From Sphingomonas spermidinifaciens (GTDB lineage Bacteria > Pseudomonadota > Alphaproteobacteria > Sphingomonadales > Sphingomonadaceae): a DNA stretch of 64,000 bases. Where the stretch lies: NCBI RefSeq assembly GCF_002351485.1, contig NZ_NWMW01000001.1:992001-1056000 (forward strand), written 5' to 3'. The notes beneath the pieces are model-generated. The model ran no database searches and was not told the DNA's origin. It saw only the letters and a list, made by a program, of their open reading frames with translations. A program made the translations under genes and the position numbers. Positions 8,231 to 16,713 of this stretch are shown here, one piece after another (positions within the stretch are counted from its first letter, which is position 1; each line of letters opens with the position of its first letter).

Positions 8231-9493
8231 TCAACTCTTGCCCGCCCCCTGAAGCAGGGCGTCGAGTCCCTGCCGGTCCTTCACCGCATAGGTTCGCCGG
8301 TCGATCAAGTCGCCGGTGTCCCACAGAAAGGGCAGAAGGCCGTTTTCGCGCGCCTTCAGCGTCACATACTTCATCCAGTATGCACGCGAGGCGAGGTGCT
8401 TTTCGAGATCGCGCGGCGTCGAGCGGCGCGGCGCGCCATATTCGCCGAGCAGCACCGGCACGCCCTTGCTGACGAACATCTCCTTGGCGAGGGCCATGTG
8501 CGCATCGACCGTCTCCTCCTCGCCCCAGGTGGCGTTGCGGTCGGGCTCGATCGTCGAGTGATAGTCCTTGCCCCAATAATAGAACATCTTCCCCCAGCTC
8601 GCGTCCTCGCTGAGGATGCAGAAATTGGGCGGGCTGTAGAAATGCGGCTCGACCATCAGGCGGCCGGCGACCGTGTCGGTCGGCATCCGCGTCCAGAGCG
8701 TCTTCGACAGGTCCATGTTGACGTTGGGCAGCGGCAGTACCAGCACGCGATAGGCGTTGCGCCCGCCAGTCGCGCGCACCGCGTCGATGAAGGTCTGATG
8801 ATAGCTGTAGAGCACCTCCATTTGCTCGGCGGTGTCGCAATTGGGCTCATTGGCGCCGGCGAAGATCAGCCGCTCGTCATAGTCGCGGAAGTGAGTCGCA
8901 ATCTGCTCCCAGAACGCCTTTTGCTTGGCGTTGACCGCGTCCTTCTTCGCCGGGGTGACGTTGTTCTCTAGCCAACCGCCGTCCCAGTGGATGTTGAGCA
9001 GCACATGAAGGTCGGCATCGACACAATATTGGACGACATCCTTTACGCGCGCGAGCCAGCTGTCCCTGATCTTGGCCGTCGTCGGATCCGAATACTGGTC
9101 CCACGCGCAGGGCAGCCGGATCGAATCGAAGCCCGACGCCTTGGCCGTGTCGATCAGCTCGCGCGTGATGAGCGGGTTGCCCCAGTTGGTTTCGCCGCCG
9201 ATCGCCTCCAGCGTGTTGCCGATATTGATGCCGAGCTGCATCCGCGCGGCCAGTTGTACCGCGTTGCTGCCCATGCCGGTCGAGTTGGGCGCGGCCGGGC
9301 TGGTGTTGTAACTGGGGTAAAGAGTGCCGGTCGAGGTCGGCGACGGTGAGGGCGTGGGTGTCGGGGTGGGCGTCGGGGTCGGCGCAGGCGACGGAGTAGC
9401 GCTCGGCCGGGGCGCGGCGCTCATCCCGCCGCCGGCGCACCCCGCGACCAGTGCGACCGTCGATACCAGCATCTGGCGCCTTGCGAACTTCAT
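8231..9493 (-). CDS. GH5 endoglucanase-like lipoprotein
   Basis: Surface or periplasmic lipoprotein of 420 aa. The leader ends in the lipobox LVAGC (Cys19). A Pro/Thr/Ser linker rich in PT repeats (about 36-55) follows, then a GH5 barrel with GINIGNTLEA, IRLPCAWDQY, NIHWDGGW, FAGANEPN (acid/base Glu216) and VLLGEYGA (nucleophile Glu351). The start at 9493 is set by GGGAGG seven bases upstream; longer frames upstream lack signals. The GH5 subfamily cannot be fixed by eye, so cellulase, xyloglucanase and related beta-glucanase activities remain open. Being lipid-anchored and next to a TonB receptor, it probably makes the oligosaccharides that the receptor imports. Confidence 0.93.
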   Translation of the reverse strand: MKFARRQMLVSTVALVAGCAGGGMSAAPRPSATPSPAPTPTPTPTPTPSPSPTSTGTLYPSYNTSPAAPNSTGMGSNAVQLAARMQLGINIGNTLEAIGGETNWGNPLITRELIDTAKASGFDSIRLPCAWDQYSDPTTAKIRDSWLARVKDVVQYCVDADLHVLLNIHWDGGWLENNVTPAKKDAVNAKQKAFWEQIATHFRDYDERLIFAGANEPNCDTAEQMEVLYSYHQTFIDAVRATGGRNAYRVLVLPLPNVNMDLSKTLWTRMPTDTVAGRLMVEPHFYSPPNFCILSEDASWGKMFYYWGKDYHSTIEPDRNATWGEEETVDAHMALAKEMFVSKGVPVLLGEYGAPRRSTPRDLEKHLASRAYWMKYVTLKARENGLLPFLWDTGDLIDRRTYAVKDRQGLDALLQGAGKS

Positions 9494-9615
9494 CTCGATC
9501 CTCCCACGCACAATCCATCCGCCCGCCGCGCTGCGCGCACCGGCGGCGTCGCCGTCATCGACGGCCGATCCCGTTCCTGCTGTCCGGCCCCGCGGCCGCG
9601 CCGACCGGCGCCCCG

Positions 9616-10710
9616 TCAGCGCCGCTTGCCACCCCCCTCCGGCCTTGCCCGGCACATCGCCGACAGCGGATTGGGCGCGGTCGCCGTCAGCAGGCCGAGG
9701 CGGTAGGGCAACATCAGATAATCCATCCCGGCGGACTTTGGATCGACCCCCTGATAGAGGAAGCGCAGCGGCCGGCAGGGGTCGAGCGTCAGGTGCTGGT
9801 CGTTGCCCGCGCGGATCATCTCGCCATGCGACACGTCCAGCGTCCAGCGCCCGCCCGGATAGGCGACATTGGCCGAACCGGCGAAGGGATCTGCGAGGCT
9901 GTCGGCGAGCGGCTTCCAGCCGCCGTCGAGCCGATCGCTGGTCCAGGCGCGGAAATAGCGGCCACGGGGGCCGATTGCCTCGACCATCGTGACATAGCTC
10001 GGCGTGCCGGCAACCCGGTAGGTCATGCTCGCCTCGAACAGCCGGTCGCGGGCGTCCTCAAGCACCACCTCGGTCTTGCCGAAGCCCCGGGGAAAGTCGG
10101 CGAGCGCGGTTTCGGAACGGTAGAGCCGGCCATTGTCGCCGGTGTTGAAGAGGTGGCAGCGGGTGTCGTCGCAGATCACCCAGAAATCGAGCCAGGTCGC
10201 GTTGCCGTCCTTGCCCTTCACCACGTCGGGCACTGCCGCGAAGAAGGGCTTGGGCGCGCTCCACGACATCGGATCGTCGATGTTCGTGGTCGTCGAATAG
10301 AGCGGGTCGCCGCCCTGAAAGACCATGTACCAGCGCTTTTGCGGCGCGAAGAAGAAGACCTGCGGCGCGGCGCGATAGCCGGGCCCGATCGGCGACCGAT
10401 CGAGATAGGTGAGCGGCGCGGCGGGCGCGTCCTCCCAGCGGCGGAAGCTCGCATAGGCGAGGCCCCAGCCCTTCGCGCCCGCCGTCGTCATGAAGACGTG
10501 ATACTTGCCATTGGCGAAGACGATCGACGGATCCTTGACCGCCACCACCGGATGCTCAGCGTCCGAGCGGGGCAGCACGACGGGCGCGGTCGAGGTCCAG
10601 CGGAAGCGGGCCGCCTTGCGCTTCGGCGCGGCATCTTGCGCACTCGCAAGGCTCGCGACCGTCCCGAGCAGCACAACGCCTTTGACCAAGCGACGCACAG
10701 CGATCCTCAT
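9616..10710 (-). CDS. GH62 alpha-L-arabinofuranosidase
   Basis: Secreted 364-aa five-bladed propeller hydrolase. Signal peptide about residues 1-24. GH62-type segments are VKDPSIVFANGKYHVF (about 57-72), FFFAPQKRWYMVFQGG, TWLDFWVICDD, LFEASMTYRV and, near the end, LYQGVDPKS followed by LPYRLGLLTA. These match arabinofuranosidases that remove single arabinose side chains from xylan or arabinan. Its ATG overlaps the stop of the upstream halogenase-like gene by 4 nt, so the two are translationally coupled. It widens the predicted substrate range from fucosylated glycans to arabinose-decorated plant hemicelluloses. Confidence 0.88.
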   Translation of the reverse strand: MRIAVRRLVKGVVLLGTVASLASAQDAAPKRKAARFRWTSTAPVVLPRSDAEHPVVAVKDPSIVFANGKYHVFMTTAGAKGWGLAYASFRRWEDAPAAPLTYLDRSPIGPGYRAAPQVFFFAPQKRWYMVFQGGDPLYSTTTNIDDPMSWSAPKPFFAAVPDVVKGKDGNATWLDFWVICDDTRCHLFNTGDNGRLYRSETALADFPRGFGKTEVVLEDARDRLFEASMTYRVAGTPSYVTMVEAIGPRGRYFRAWTSDRLDGGWKPLADSLADPFAGSANVAYPGGRWTLDVSHGEMIRAGNDQHLTLDPCRPLRFLYQGVDPKSAGMDYLMLPYRLGLLTATAPNPLSAMCRARPEGGGKRR

Positions 10711-12290
10711 CGGCCGGCCGCGCCCCGCAGCGCCGTCACTGTGTCGCGTGCGCTGACGAACGCCTGCAGATAGGCATCGTGCGCCGGCATGCTCGCGACG
10801 ACCGACGCGACCCGGCCGTTGAACGCTTCGAAATAGGCGATGACTTCTTCGTCGGTCAGGCGGTCGATCTGTCGGACCAGCCGGTCGGCGCGCAGGCCCT
10901 GGCCGTGCATCACCGACAGCCAGCTATTGTAGGTGAAGAACTCGCCCGGCTTGACGAACAGGCGGCCGTGCGGGCGGAACATGTCGATGCGCGCCTGCAG
11001 GCTGTCGGGCACCGACATGTGCTTGCAATAGGCCCAGAAGGGCGTGTCCTCGCGCTCGGTCACCTTGTAGTGAAGGATGATGAAGTCGCGGATGTGCTCG
11101 ATTTCGAGCTGCATCTCGGCATTGAACGCGTCGATCTCTCTCTGATCGAAATGCCGGTCCGGGAAATAGGACAGGAGCTTGAAGGCGATCGACTGGACGA
11201 GGTGGATGTTGGTCGATTCGAGCGGCTCGAGAAAGCCCGAGGCGAGGCCCACCGACACGCAGTTCTTGACCCACACCTCTCGCCGGCGGCCGGGCGTGAA
11301 GCGGATGCGCCGCGGCGCGGCCAGCGGCTCGCCGTCGATCGCCTCCATGAGCCGCGCCTCGACCGCATCGTCGCTGTCGGCGAAGGCGCCGCTATAGACC
11401 ATGCCGTTGCCGGTGCGGTGCTGGAGCGGGATGCGCCAGCGCCAGCCCGACGCCTCGGCCGAGGCCTGAGTATAGGGGATCGGCGATGCGGCCTTTGCAC
11501 AGGGCACCGCGACCGCGCGGTCGCAGGGCAGCCAGTGCTTCCATTCCTCGTACCCGCTGCCGAGCGTCTTTTCGATCAGGAGGCCGGCCAGGCCGGTGCA
11601 GTCGACGAACAGGTCGCCCGCGAGCACGCGCCCGTCCTCGAGCCGGAGTGACTTGATGAAGCCCGTCTCGGGCACCTGCGCGACCTCGACAATGCGGCCG
11701 CTGATGTGCCGCACGCCTCGGGCGGTCGCATAGGTGCGCAGATAGTCGGCGTAGAGCGCCGCGTCGAAATGGAAGGCATAGTGGTGCGGGGGAAGTCCGC
11801 TCTTCTCGACCGTATGGGGGTGGCGGAAGCGGCTGTGCCGGGCGGCGACCGCGCCGACGTTGCTCGCCTCGATCGGCACGTCCGCGCCCTTCGCCGCCAT
11901 CAGCGCGGCGTAGCGCAGGTACATGTGATAGAAGGACACGTCCTTGAAATTGGGGCCGAACTGGGCGAACGAGTGGAAATAGCTCTCGCCCACGTCGCGC
12001 CAGCCGACGAACTCGATCCCGAGCTTGAAGGTCGCGTTGCAGCGACGCATGAAGTCAGCCTGGTCGAGGCCGAGCATCCGGTTGAAGGTGTGGATGAAGG
12101 GCACCGTCGCCTCACCCACGCCGATCGTGCCGATCTCGGGCGATTCGACCAGTTCGATCTCAAGGCCCGCATCGGCAAGGTCGGCCGCGAGCGCCGCGGC
12201 GGTCATCCACCCCGCAGTGCCGCCGCCCGCGATCACCACCTTGCGAACCGCGTTCTCGCTGCTCGTTGCTGCCCGTTCTTCGGTCGCCAT
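10707..12290 (-). CDS. Flavin-dependent tryptophan-halogenase family protein
   Basis: FAD-dependent monooxygenase-fold protein of 527 aa, PF04820 type. Visible motifs: GGGTAGW (about 22-28) for FAD binding, GVGEATVPF (58-66), the presumed catalytic Lys in ATFKLGIEF (Lys89, equivalent to PrnA Lys79), WRWRIP (283-288, the halogenase WxWxIP motif that disfavours monooxygenase activity), and FLEPLEST (353-360) with the Glu-Ser active-site pair. Start ATG 12290 follows GAAGGGG; the in-frame TTG upstream is unlikely. It lies 84 nt after the TonB receptor and is fused by a 4-nt overlap to a GH62 gene. Such halogenases occur beside TonB receptors in sphingomonads, Caulobacter and Xanthomonas, but their role there is unknown. 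Confidence 0.92.
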   Translation of the reverse strand: MATEERAATSSENAVRKVVIAGGGTAGWMTAAALAADLADAGLEIELVESPEIGTIGVGEATVPFIHTFNRMLGLDQADFMRRCNATFKLGIEFVGWRDVGESYFHSFAQFGPNFKDVSFYHMYLRYAALMAAKGADVPIEASNVGAVAARHSRFRHPHTVEKSGLPPHHYAFHFDAALYADYLRTYATARGVRHISGRIVEVAQVPETGFIKSLRLEDGRVLAGDLFVDCTGLAGLLIEKTLGSGYEEWKHWLPCDRAVAVPCAKAASPIPYTQASAEASGWRWRIPLQHRTGNGMVYSGAFADSDDAVEARLMEAIDGEPLAAPRRIRFTPGRRREVWVKNCVSVGLASGFLEPLESTNIHLVQSIAFKLLSYFPDRHFDQREIDAFNAEMQLEIEHIRDFIILHYKVTEREDTPFWAYCKHMSVPDSLQARIDMFRPHGRLFVKPGEFFTYNSWLSVMHGQGLRADRLVRQIDRLTDEEVIAYFEAFNGRVASVVASMPAHDAYLQAFVSARDTVTALRGAAGR

Positions 12291-12328
12291 CCCCACCCCT
12301 TCAACTCTCAATGCCGCGCCGCCCGACG

Positions 12329-12359
12329 CGGCGGGAAGGCGATGTGCGCCTTCCCGCCG
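12329..12359 (-). terminator. Intercistronic hairpin after the TonB-receptor gene
   Basis: A 13-bp, perfect stem (GGCGGGAAGGCG paired with CGCCTTCCCGCC plus one outer C-G pair) with a 5-nt loop lies between the receptor stop and the halogenase start. No T-run follows, so it is more likely a 3' stabiliser or partial attenuator that favours receptor mRNA than a full terminator. Confidence 0.55.
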
Positions 12360-12374
12360 TCCGGCCGGTTGTTT

Positions 12375-15300
12375 CTAGAGGCGCGTGCGGAACATCAGGG
12401 TGACCCGCCGGTCGCTGATGTTCGTGTCGTACGGCACCATCACGCCGGGCAACGGCTCCTGATAGGTTCGCGACTTCGTGTTGGTGACGTTGCCGAACAT
12501 CAGGTTGAGCGTCGCCACATTGTTGAACCGATAATCGAAGCCGATATCGACATAGCCGGCAGGCGCCGCCCAAAGCGGCACCATATTGTAAACCTGGAAC
12601 GACTTTTCCGGCCCGAAGTCGGTCGGGCTAAGATTGGCCCAATATGGATTGCCGCCCGACGTCGCATAGGAAAGCGGATTGGCGTTGGTCGAAAGAAGCT
12701 GCTTCGACCGCCAGTTATAAGCGATACGGAAGTTGACCGACTTGCGGCTGTAGAGCAGCTCGGCATTGTAACTGTATTTCGAGAGGTTGAAGAACGGCAG
12801 ATCCTCGAAATCATTGCCCAGCACGTCGGTCGCCTGCGGCGCCGGGTTGCTGCTGTCGACGAAGTTGAAACTGCCGTTCACGCCGAAGCCGCTGAGCAGC
12901 CCCGGCAGCTTGTCGAAGAAGGTGCGCCCGCCGATCTCGAAGCCCTTGATATTGGCCTGTTCGTCGGACGTTTCGTTCTGGAGATAGGTCCAGGGTATGT
13001 CGATAGTGACGATCTCGCCGTTGCCGTTGACGATCGGCGTCTGCTGATTCTGGGTGAAGAAGGTGAAGACCTCCTGATCGCGGATCTGCTTGGCGAACAG
13101 GCTGACGTTGAACGCCGTCCCGTTACGCGGGTACCATTCGAACGACAAATCCTCGCTGCGGATGCGGACCGGGTCGAGCCGCGCGCCCGCCGACTGGTTG
13201 GTGAAGTTGGTGAGGATCGGCTGGCTGAGCGGATCACCGCCGCCCGGCGGGATGAACGAGACCGAACGTGTGCTCGCGCCAATATTGCCGCCGGCACGGA
13301 TGGCGTTGAGGTCGGGGGGCGCCAGGCCCTCCGACGCGGCAACACGCACGATGATCTGCGGTGAAACGTCGAACCGAAGGTTGAGCGACGGCAGCACCCG
13401 CGTGAACGAATAGTCGATCGAGCGCGGCGTCGCGCTCGGCAAGGTCGAAAAGATCTTGGCCGGGTCGGGCGTCCCGCCGTTGAACTGAATCTGCGTCTGC
13501 TCGGCAGCGTCGGCCTCGCTGAGGAAGAAGTCCGACACCTGGTTTTGTACGAGCAGGCCCGAGCTCTTGTTTTGTGCGCGAACGACGCGGACGCCGATGT
13601 TGCCGGAGAAGGGCAGTCCGCCCTCGCCGCGGTCGCGGCCGAACTTCAGCTGGATATAGCCGGCAAGGTTGGCGATCCGGGAGTCGGTAAGGCCGCCGGG
13701 ATTCTGGAAATACTCCTGCCAGTAATCCTCGCGCGTGCCATTGGGGATCGCGCCGTTGTATGCTTTTTGCAGCCGATACCAGTCGAAGCTCTTCATCGTC
13801 CGTTCGCTGGGGATCAGCACTGCCCCAGGCGAAGGAACCCGTCCGCCGAAGAAGCCGGGAAAGTCGTAGACCTCGTAATCGTCGGGCGAGCCGTTCGGCG
13901 ACGCCTCCGGCCCGGTCAGGAAATACTGGATGCCGGCCCAGGGCTGGGCCAGCGGCGCCCAGTAGGTGCCGATGAAATTGTCGTTCTCGTTGCGCACTGA
14001 CGCGCGCGCGCCGACCGAAACGCTCTTGAAGAAGCTGTCGTCGCCGAAGCTGTAGTCGACGTCGATGTTCGATGCGAACATCGTGCCCTTGTTGTCGGCA
14101 CCGTTATACGCCATCGACCCCCAATAGGCAGTGTCGGTGTTCGCCAGTGCCGCCGCGTCAAAGCCGCCGACCACCGGAATGTCGTTGCGCAGGTCGAAGC
14201 TGGCCGAGGACAGCGCCGGATCGGTCTGTTGCAGCGACGCGAACATGTTCGTGCTTTTGACGATCGACCGGACATACTGGATGCCGCCCGAGATGCGCAG
14301 TTCGCGCGCAGGCGTCCAGACGAAGCTGGTCGTGAGGTCGAGCGTCGAGCTCTTGCTCTTGCCCACCGACCGCGAGCTGCCGAACCCCTGGATGTTGGTC
14401 AGCGGCTCGGTACAACCGTAGACGCCGTTGCTCCAGTCGGCAGTCGCCTGCGACACCGGGCCGCCATAGCCAGCCTGCGATCCGCAATCGAGATCGGGCG
14501 CGGGCGACCAGCCGCCCGAATATTGCTGAAGCCACGTATTTCCGCCCGCGCCGTAGACGATGTTGCCAGTCGCGCCGTAGCGTAGCGAGCCGGCGATCAT
14601 CGCGCCGTTCTCGTCGAAGACCGGATCCACGGGGATGTATGCGGACGCCTGATTCGGCGCCATGCCGAAGCCGGCGCTCGAGCCCATGCTTTCGACATTG
14701 TACTGCGAGTAGAACAGCGTGTTGGTCAGGACGATGTCGGGATCGGGCTTCCACTGCACCGCCTGATACAGGCCGTAGCGGTCGCGCCTGAACTCGCTGT
14801 TGCTCCAGTTATAGCCATAGGGGATGAGACCCACATCGTCGGGCGCGCCCGGTGCGTAGGCGGCGTAGAAGGGGTTCATCTTGAGGTCGCTGCTCTGCGC
14901 GTCGAAACGCGAGAAGGCGAGGTTCCAAAGAATGCCGATCTCGCCGACCCCGGTCGTCCAGCTCTTGGTGTAGAGCGCCGAGATGTTGGGCGAGAACTTC
15001 TTCGACATGTCGCCGTAGCTGCCGCCGACCGTCAGGTTGGATTCGGACTTGCTGTAATCGAACGGCAGCCGCGTGCGCAGATCGACCTGCGACGCGCCGC
15101 CCTCGATCAGGCTGGCGGTCGTTCCCTTGTAGACGTTGACCGCGCTCATCAGTTCGGGGGTGACGTCGCCCCAGCTGATCGCGCTGCCGCCATTGGCACT
15201 GAACACCTGGCGGCCGTTGAGCGTGCTTGAATTGTACGGCAGGCCGCGCACCGAGATGCCCGTGCCTTCGATCTGAAAGCTCGGATTACCCTGATCGACC

Positions 15301-15611
15301 GAGAAGCGCGACAGGGCGATGCCCGGCACGCGCTGCAGCACCTCGGTGATCGAGGTATCGGGCAAGCGGCCTGCCTGATCCGCGACGATCGAATCGACGA
15401 TCGTGTCGGCGTTGCGCTTGATCTCGATCGCGTCGTTCAGCGCCTTGCGACGGGCGGTGACGAGAATCTCCTGTGCGCCCTCCTCTTCGGATGCGGCTTC
15501 AGGCGCCGCGGCCTGACCGGCATCCTGCGCATAGGCCGGTTGCGCGAGGCCCGCCCCTGCGAGCGCAATGGCGTAGCCGCTGACGCCGATCATGAACCCC
15601 TTGGCAATCAT
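12375..15611 (-). CDS. TonB-dependent outer-membrane receptor (carbohydrate type)
   Basis: Outer-membrane active transporter of 1078 aa. Signal peptide about 1-29 (ending AQPAYAQ), a TonB-box-like EILVTARR near residue 48, plug domain with IVADQAGRLPDTSITEVLQR and RVPGIALSRF, the ISVRGLPYNSSTLNGR segment, then a long beta-barrel ending in the aromatic-type VTLMFRTRL. Start ATG 15611 follows GGGAGGGGAAG; a more upstream start adds only ten residues. It heads the run halogenase, GH62, GH5, esterase, GH2, which is why a plant oligosaccharide substrate is inferred. Length over 1000 aa is typical of sphingomonad and xanthomonad carbohydrate receptors. A 747-nt gene-free region lies upstream. Confidence 0.95.
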   Translation of the reverse strand: MIAKGFMIGVSGYAIALAGAGLAQPAYAQDAGQAAAPEAASEEEGAQEILVTARRKALNDAIEIKRNADTIVDSIVADQAGRLPDTSITEVLQRVPGIALSRFSVDQGNPSFQIEGTGISVRGLPYNSSTLNGRQVFSANGGSAISWGDVTPELMSAVNVYKGTTASLIEGGASQVDLRTRLPFDYSKSESNLTVGGSYGDMSKKFSPNISALYTKSWTTGVGEIGILWNLAFSRFDAQSSDLKMNPFYAAYAPGAPDDVGLIPYGYNWSNSEFRRDRYGLYQAVQWKPDPDIVLTNTLFYSQYNVESMGSSAGFGMAPNQASAYIPVDPVFDENGAMIAGSLRYGATGNIVYGAGGNTWLQQYSGGWSPAPDLDCGSQAGYGGPVSQATADWSNGVYGCTEPLTNIQGFGSSRSVGKSKSSTLDLTTSFVWTPARELRISGGIQYVRSIVKSTNMFASLQQTDPALSSASFDLRNDIPVVGGFDAAALANTDTAYWGSMAYNGADNKGTMFASNIDVDYSFGDDSFFKSVSVGARASVRNENDNFIGTYWAPLAQPWAGIQYFLTGPEASPNGSPDDYEVYDFPGFFGGRVPSPGAVLIPSERTMKSFDWYRLQKAYNGAIPNGTREDYWQEYFQNPGGLTDSRIANLAGYIQLKFGRDRGEGGLPFSGNIGVRVVRAQNKSSGLLVQNQVSDFFLSEADAAEQTQIQFNGGTPDPAKIFSTLPSATPRSIDYSFTRVLPSLNLRFDVSPQIIVRVAASEGLAPPDLNAIRAGGNIGASTRSVSFIPPGGGDPLSQPILTNFTNQSAGARLDPVRIRSEDLSFEWYPRNGTAFNVSLFAKQIRDQEVFTFFTQNQQTPIVNGNGEIVTIDIPWTYLQNETSDEQANIKGFEIGGRTFFDKLPGLLSGFGVNGSFNFVDSSNPAPQATDVLGNDFEDLPFFNLSKYSYNAELLYSRKSVNFRIAYNWRSKQLLSTNANPLSYATSGGNPYWANLSPTDFGPEKSFQVYNMVPLWAAPAGYVDIGFDYRFNNVATLNLMFGNVTNTKSRTYQEPLPGVMVPYDTNISDRRVTLMFRTRL

Positions 15612-15991
15612 TCGTCTTCCCCTCCCTTGCGCGATGCTCACCGGCTGTTGACCGAAGGCTCGCGCTATCGACTTGAAGCGAGTTGTCCCGGCGTCGGCGG
15701 CAGCGCCTCTGGCACCCCCGATTGCCGGGCGGGCGACAGCCTCAGCCGCCGCGACGGCATCAATTCACGCGATCGACTGGGGCCGGATGGCGCGCTCGGA
15801 CGCGCACGCGGCAGGCAGGCGATGGCCGGCACGGCCATGAAGGGGAGCGCGGGCCATGACGTCGCCTCGAGGCGGCCTCGCCCGGTGCAGGTCCTTGATC
15901 ATTCCAGCAGCCCCTCCTTGGCCTTGCGAAGCTCGGTCGGGCGACCCGGCATCTCTATGCTCGACTCGCCACATCTTCGCGAACCATACTT

Positions 15992-16012
15992 TTATATATG
16001 CGAGTCAGAATC
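15992..16012. promoter_or_regulatory. TATATATG element with two GANTC sites
   Basis: TTATATATG (15992-16000) is the same 9-mer as at 18100-18108 in the fucP/dehydrogenase gap. It is followed at once by GAGTC (16002) and GAATC (16008). Located about 390 nt upstream of the receptor start; candidate operator or upstream promoter element. Confidence 0.35.
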
Positions 16013-16195
16013 TTCCAGTGGGATTCGAAGAAATCGATGTGGAGGGTCTAGTCGTTGGACAATGCCGTCGGGCTGGCGCGCATCAAGAGGAGCGAGCGGC
16101 ATTTTTCGTAATCTTTTCGGTATCTTATAGCTTTGGGAAACATGACCGCCCTGCGATCCTGGTGCATCCTATAGGATCGGATCGTGCATTCTCGT

Positions 16196-16207
16196 TTTCA
16201 TATACGA
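16196..16207. promoter_or_regulatory. TTTCATATACGA element, candidate operator
   Basis: This 12-mer is the exact reverse complement of 2257-2268 upstream of the first fucosidase. Both sites are followed or preceded by TTCTGAC. The exact sharing within one locus supports a common regulator. Confidence 0.4.
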
Positions 16208-16358
16208 TTCTGACAGGCGCGGATGTTGCGAGACCGGTGGATCAGGCGGCTCGAAATGCGGTTTTGCCTTTGACGGCCAAGGCGAGCCCCGACCGCGTGT
16301 CCGCGACCCGCCAGAGCGGATGAGGCAAAGTCCCAAGGCGCGCCGGCGCCGACCAGAA

Positions 16359-16706
16359 TCAGCCCCGAAGCGCGGTCGCCAGGTCGAAGATGCGCTCGGC
16401 GCGCCGCCACTTCGCGCCGTCGGGACCGACGCGCTGGAAGCGGCTCATCAGCTTTTCCCAGCGCTGGACGGCGGGATCGGCGGCGTCGGCACGTGCCTTT
16501 GCCGCGAAGTCGAAGCTGTCGTCGACCTCGATCACCATGACCAGCCGGGTGTCGAGGCGATAGATGCGCATCGCCTCGATCCCGCTGCGTCGGATCGACG
16601 CCTCGATCTCTGGCCAGCCGGCGCCGGGGGCGTGATACCGCTCATATTCGGCGATCAGTTCGGGATCGTCGTGCAGATCGAGCATCAGCACATGTTCGAT
16701 GCTCAT
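16359..16706 (-). CDS. RhaM-type sugar mutarotase (L-rhamnose/L-fucose)
   Basis: Cytoplasmic 115-aa protein of the RhaM/DUF718 family, which interconverts alpha and beta anomers of 6-deoxy-hexoses. Seen: the ferredoxin-like fold start MLDLHDDPELIAEYERYH, the active-site HAPGAGWPEI segment, IEAMRIYRLDTRLVMVIEV, and the tail ending in an RAERIFDL stretch. Length matches the family. It starts 7 nt after the fucose permease gene, so both are one transcript. In this context L-fucose is the likelier substrate than L-rhamnose, but the sequence alone does not decide it. Confidence 0.88.
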   Translation of the reverse strand: MSIEHVLMLDLHDDPELIAEYERYHAPGAGWPEIEASIRRSGIEAMRIYRLDTRLVMVIEVDDSFDFAAKARADAADPAVQRWEKLMSRFQRVGPDGAKWRRAERIFDLATALRG

Positions 16707-16713
16707 CGGGCCC

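Larger units (their letters stand above)
15612..16358. other. Long gene-free region upstream of the TonB receptor
   Basis: I see no convincing gene here; frames on both strands lack family motifs and ribosome sites. It holds two AT-rich elements (around 15992 and 16196), a perfect 12-bp palindrome ATCCTATAGGAT (16166-16177), and five GANTC sites between 15963 and 16210. It is lower in GC than its flanks and most likely carries the receptor promoter and operators. Confidence 0.6.

Noticed and set aside
9325..9390. Tandem GGCGTC/GGGGTC-like repeat tract
   Set aside because: It is the coding sequence of the Pro-Thr linker in the GH5 lipoprotein, not a CRISPR or regulatory repeat array.
15856..16323. 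155-codon frame in the gap upstream of the TonB receptor
   Set aside because: No ribosome site, no motif, poor composition for this genome and it spans the AT-rich regulatory elements; more likely non-coding.
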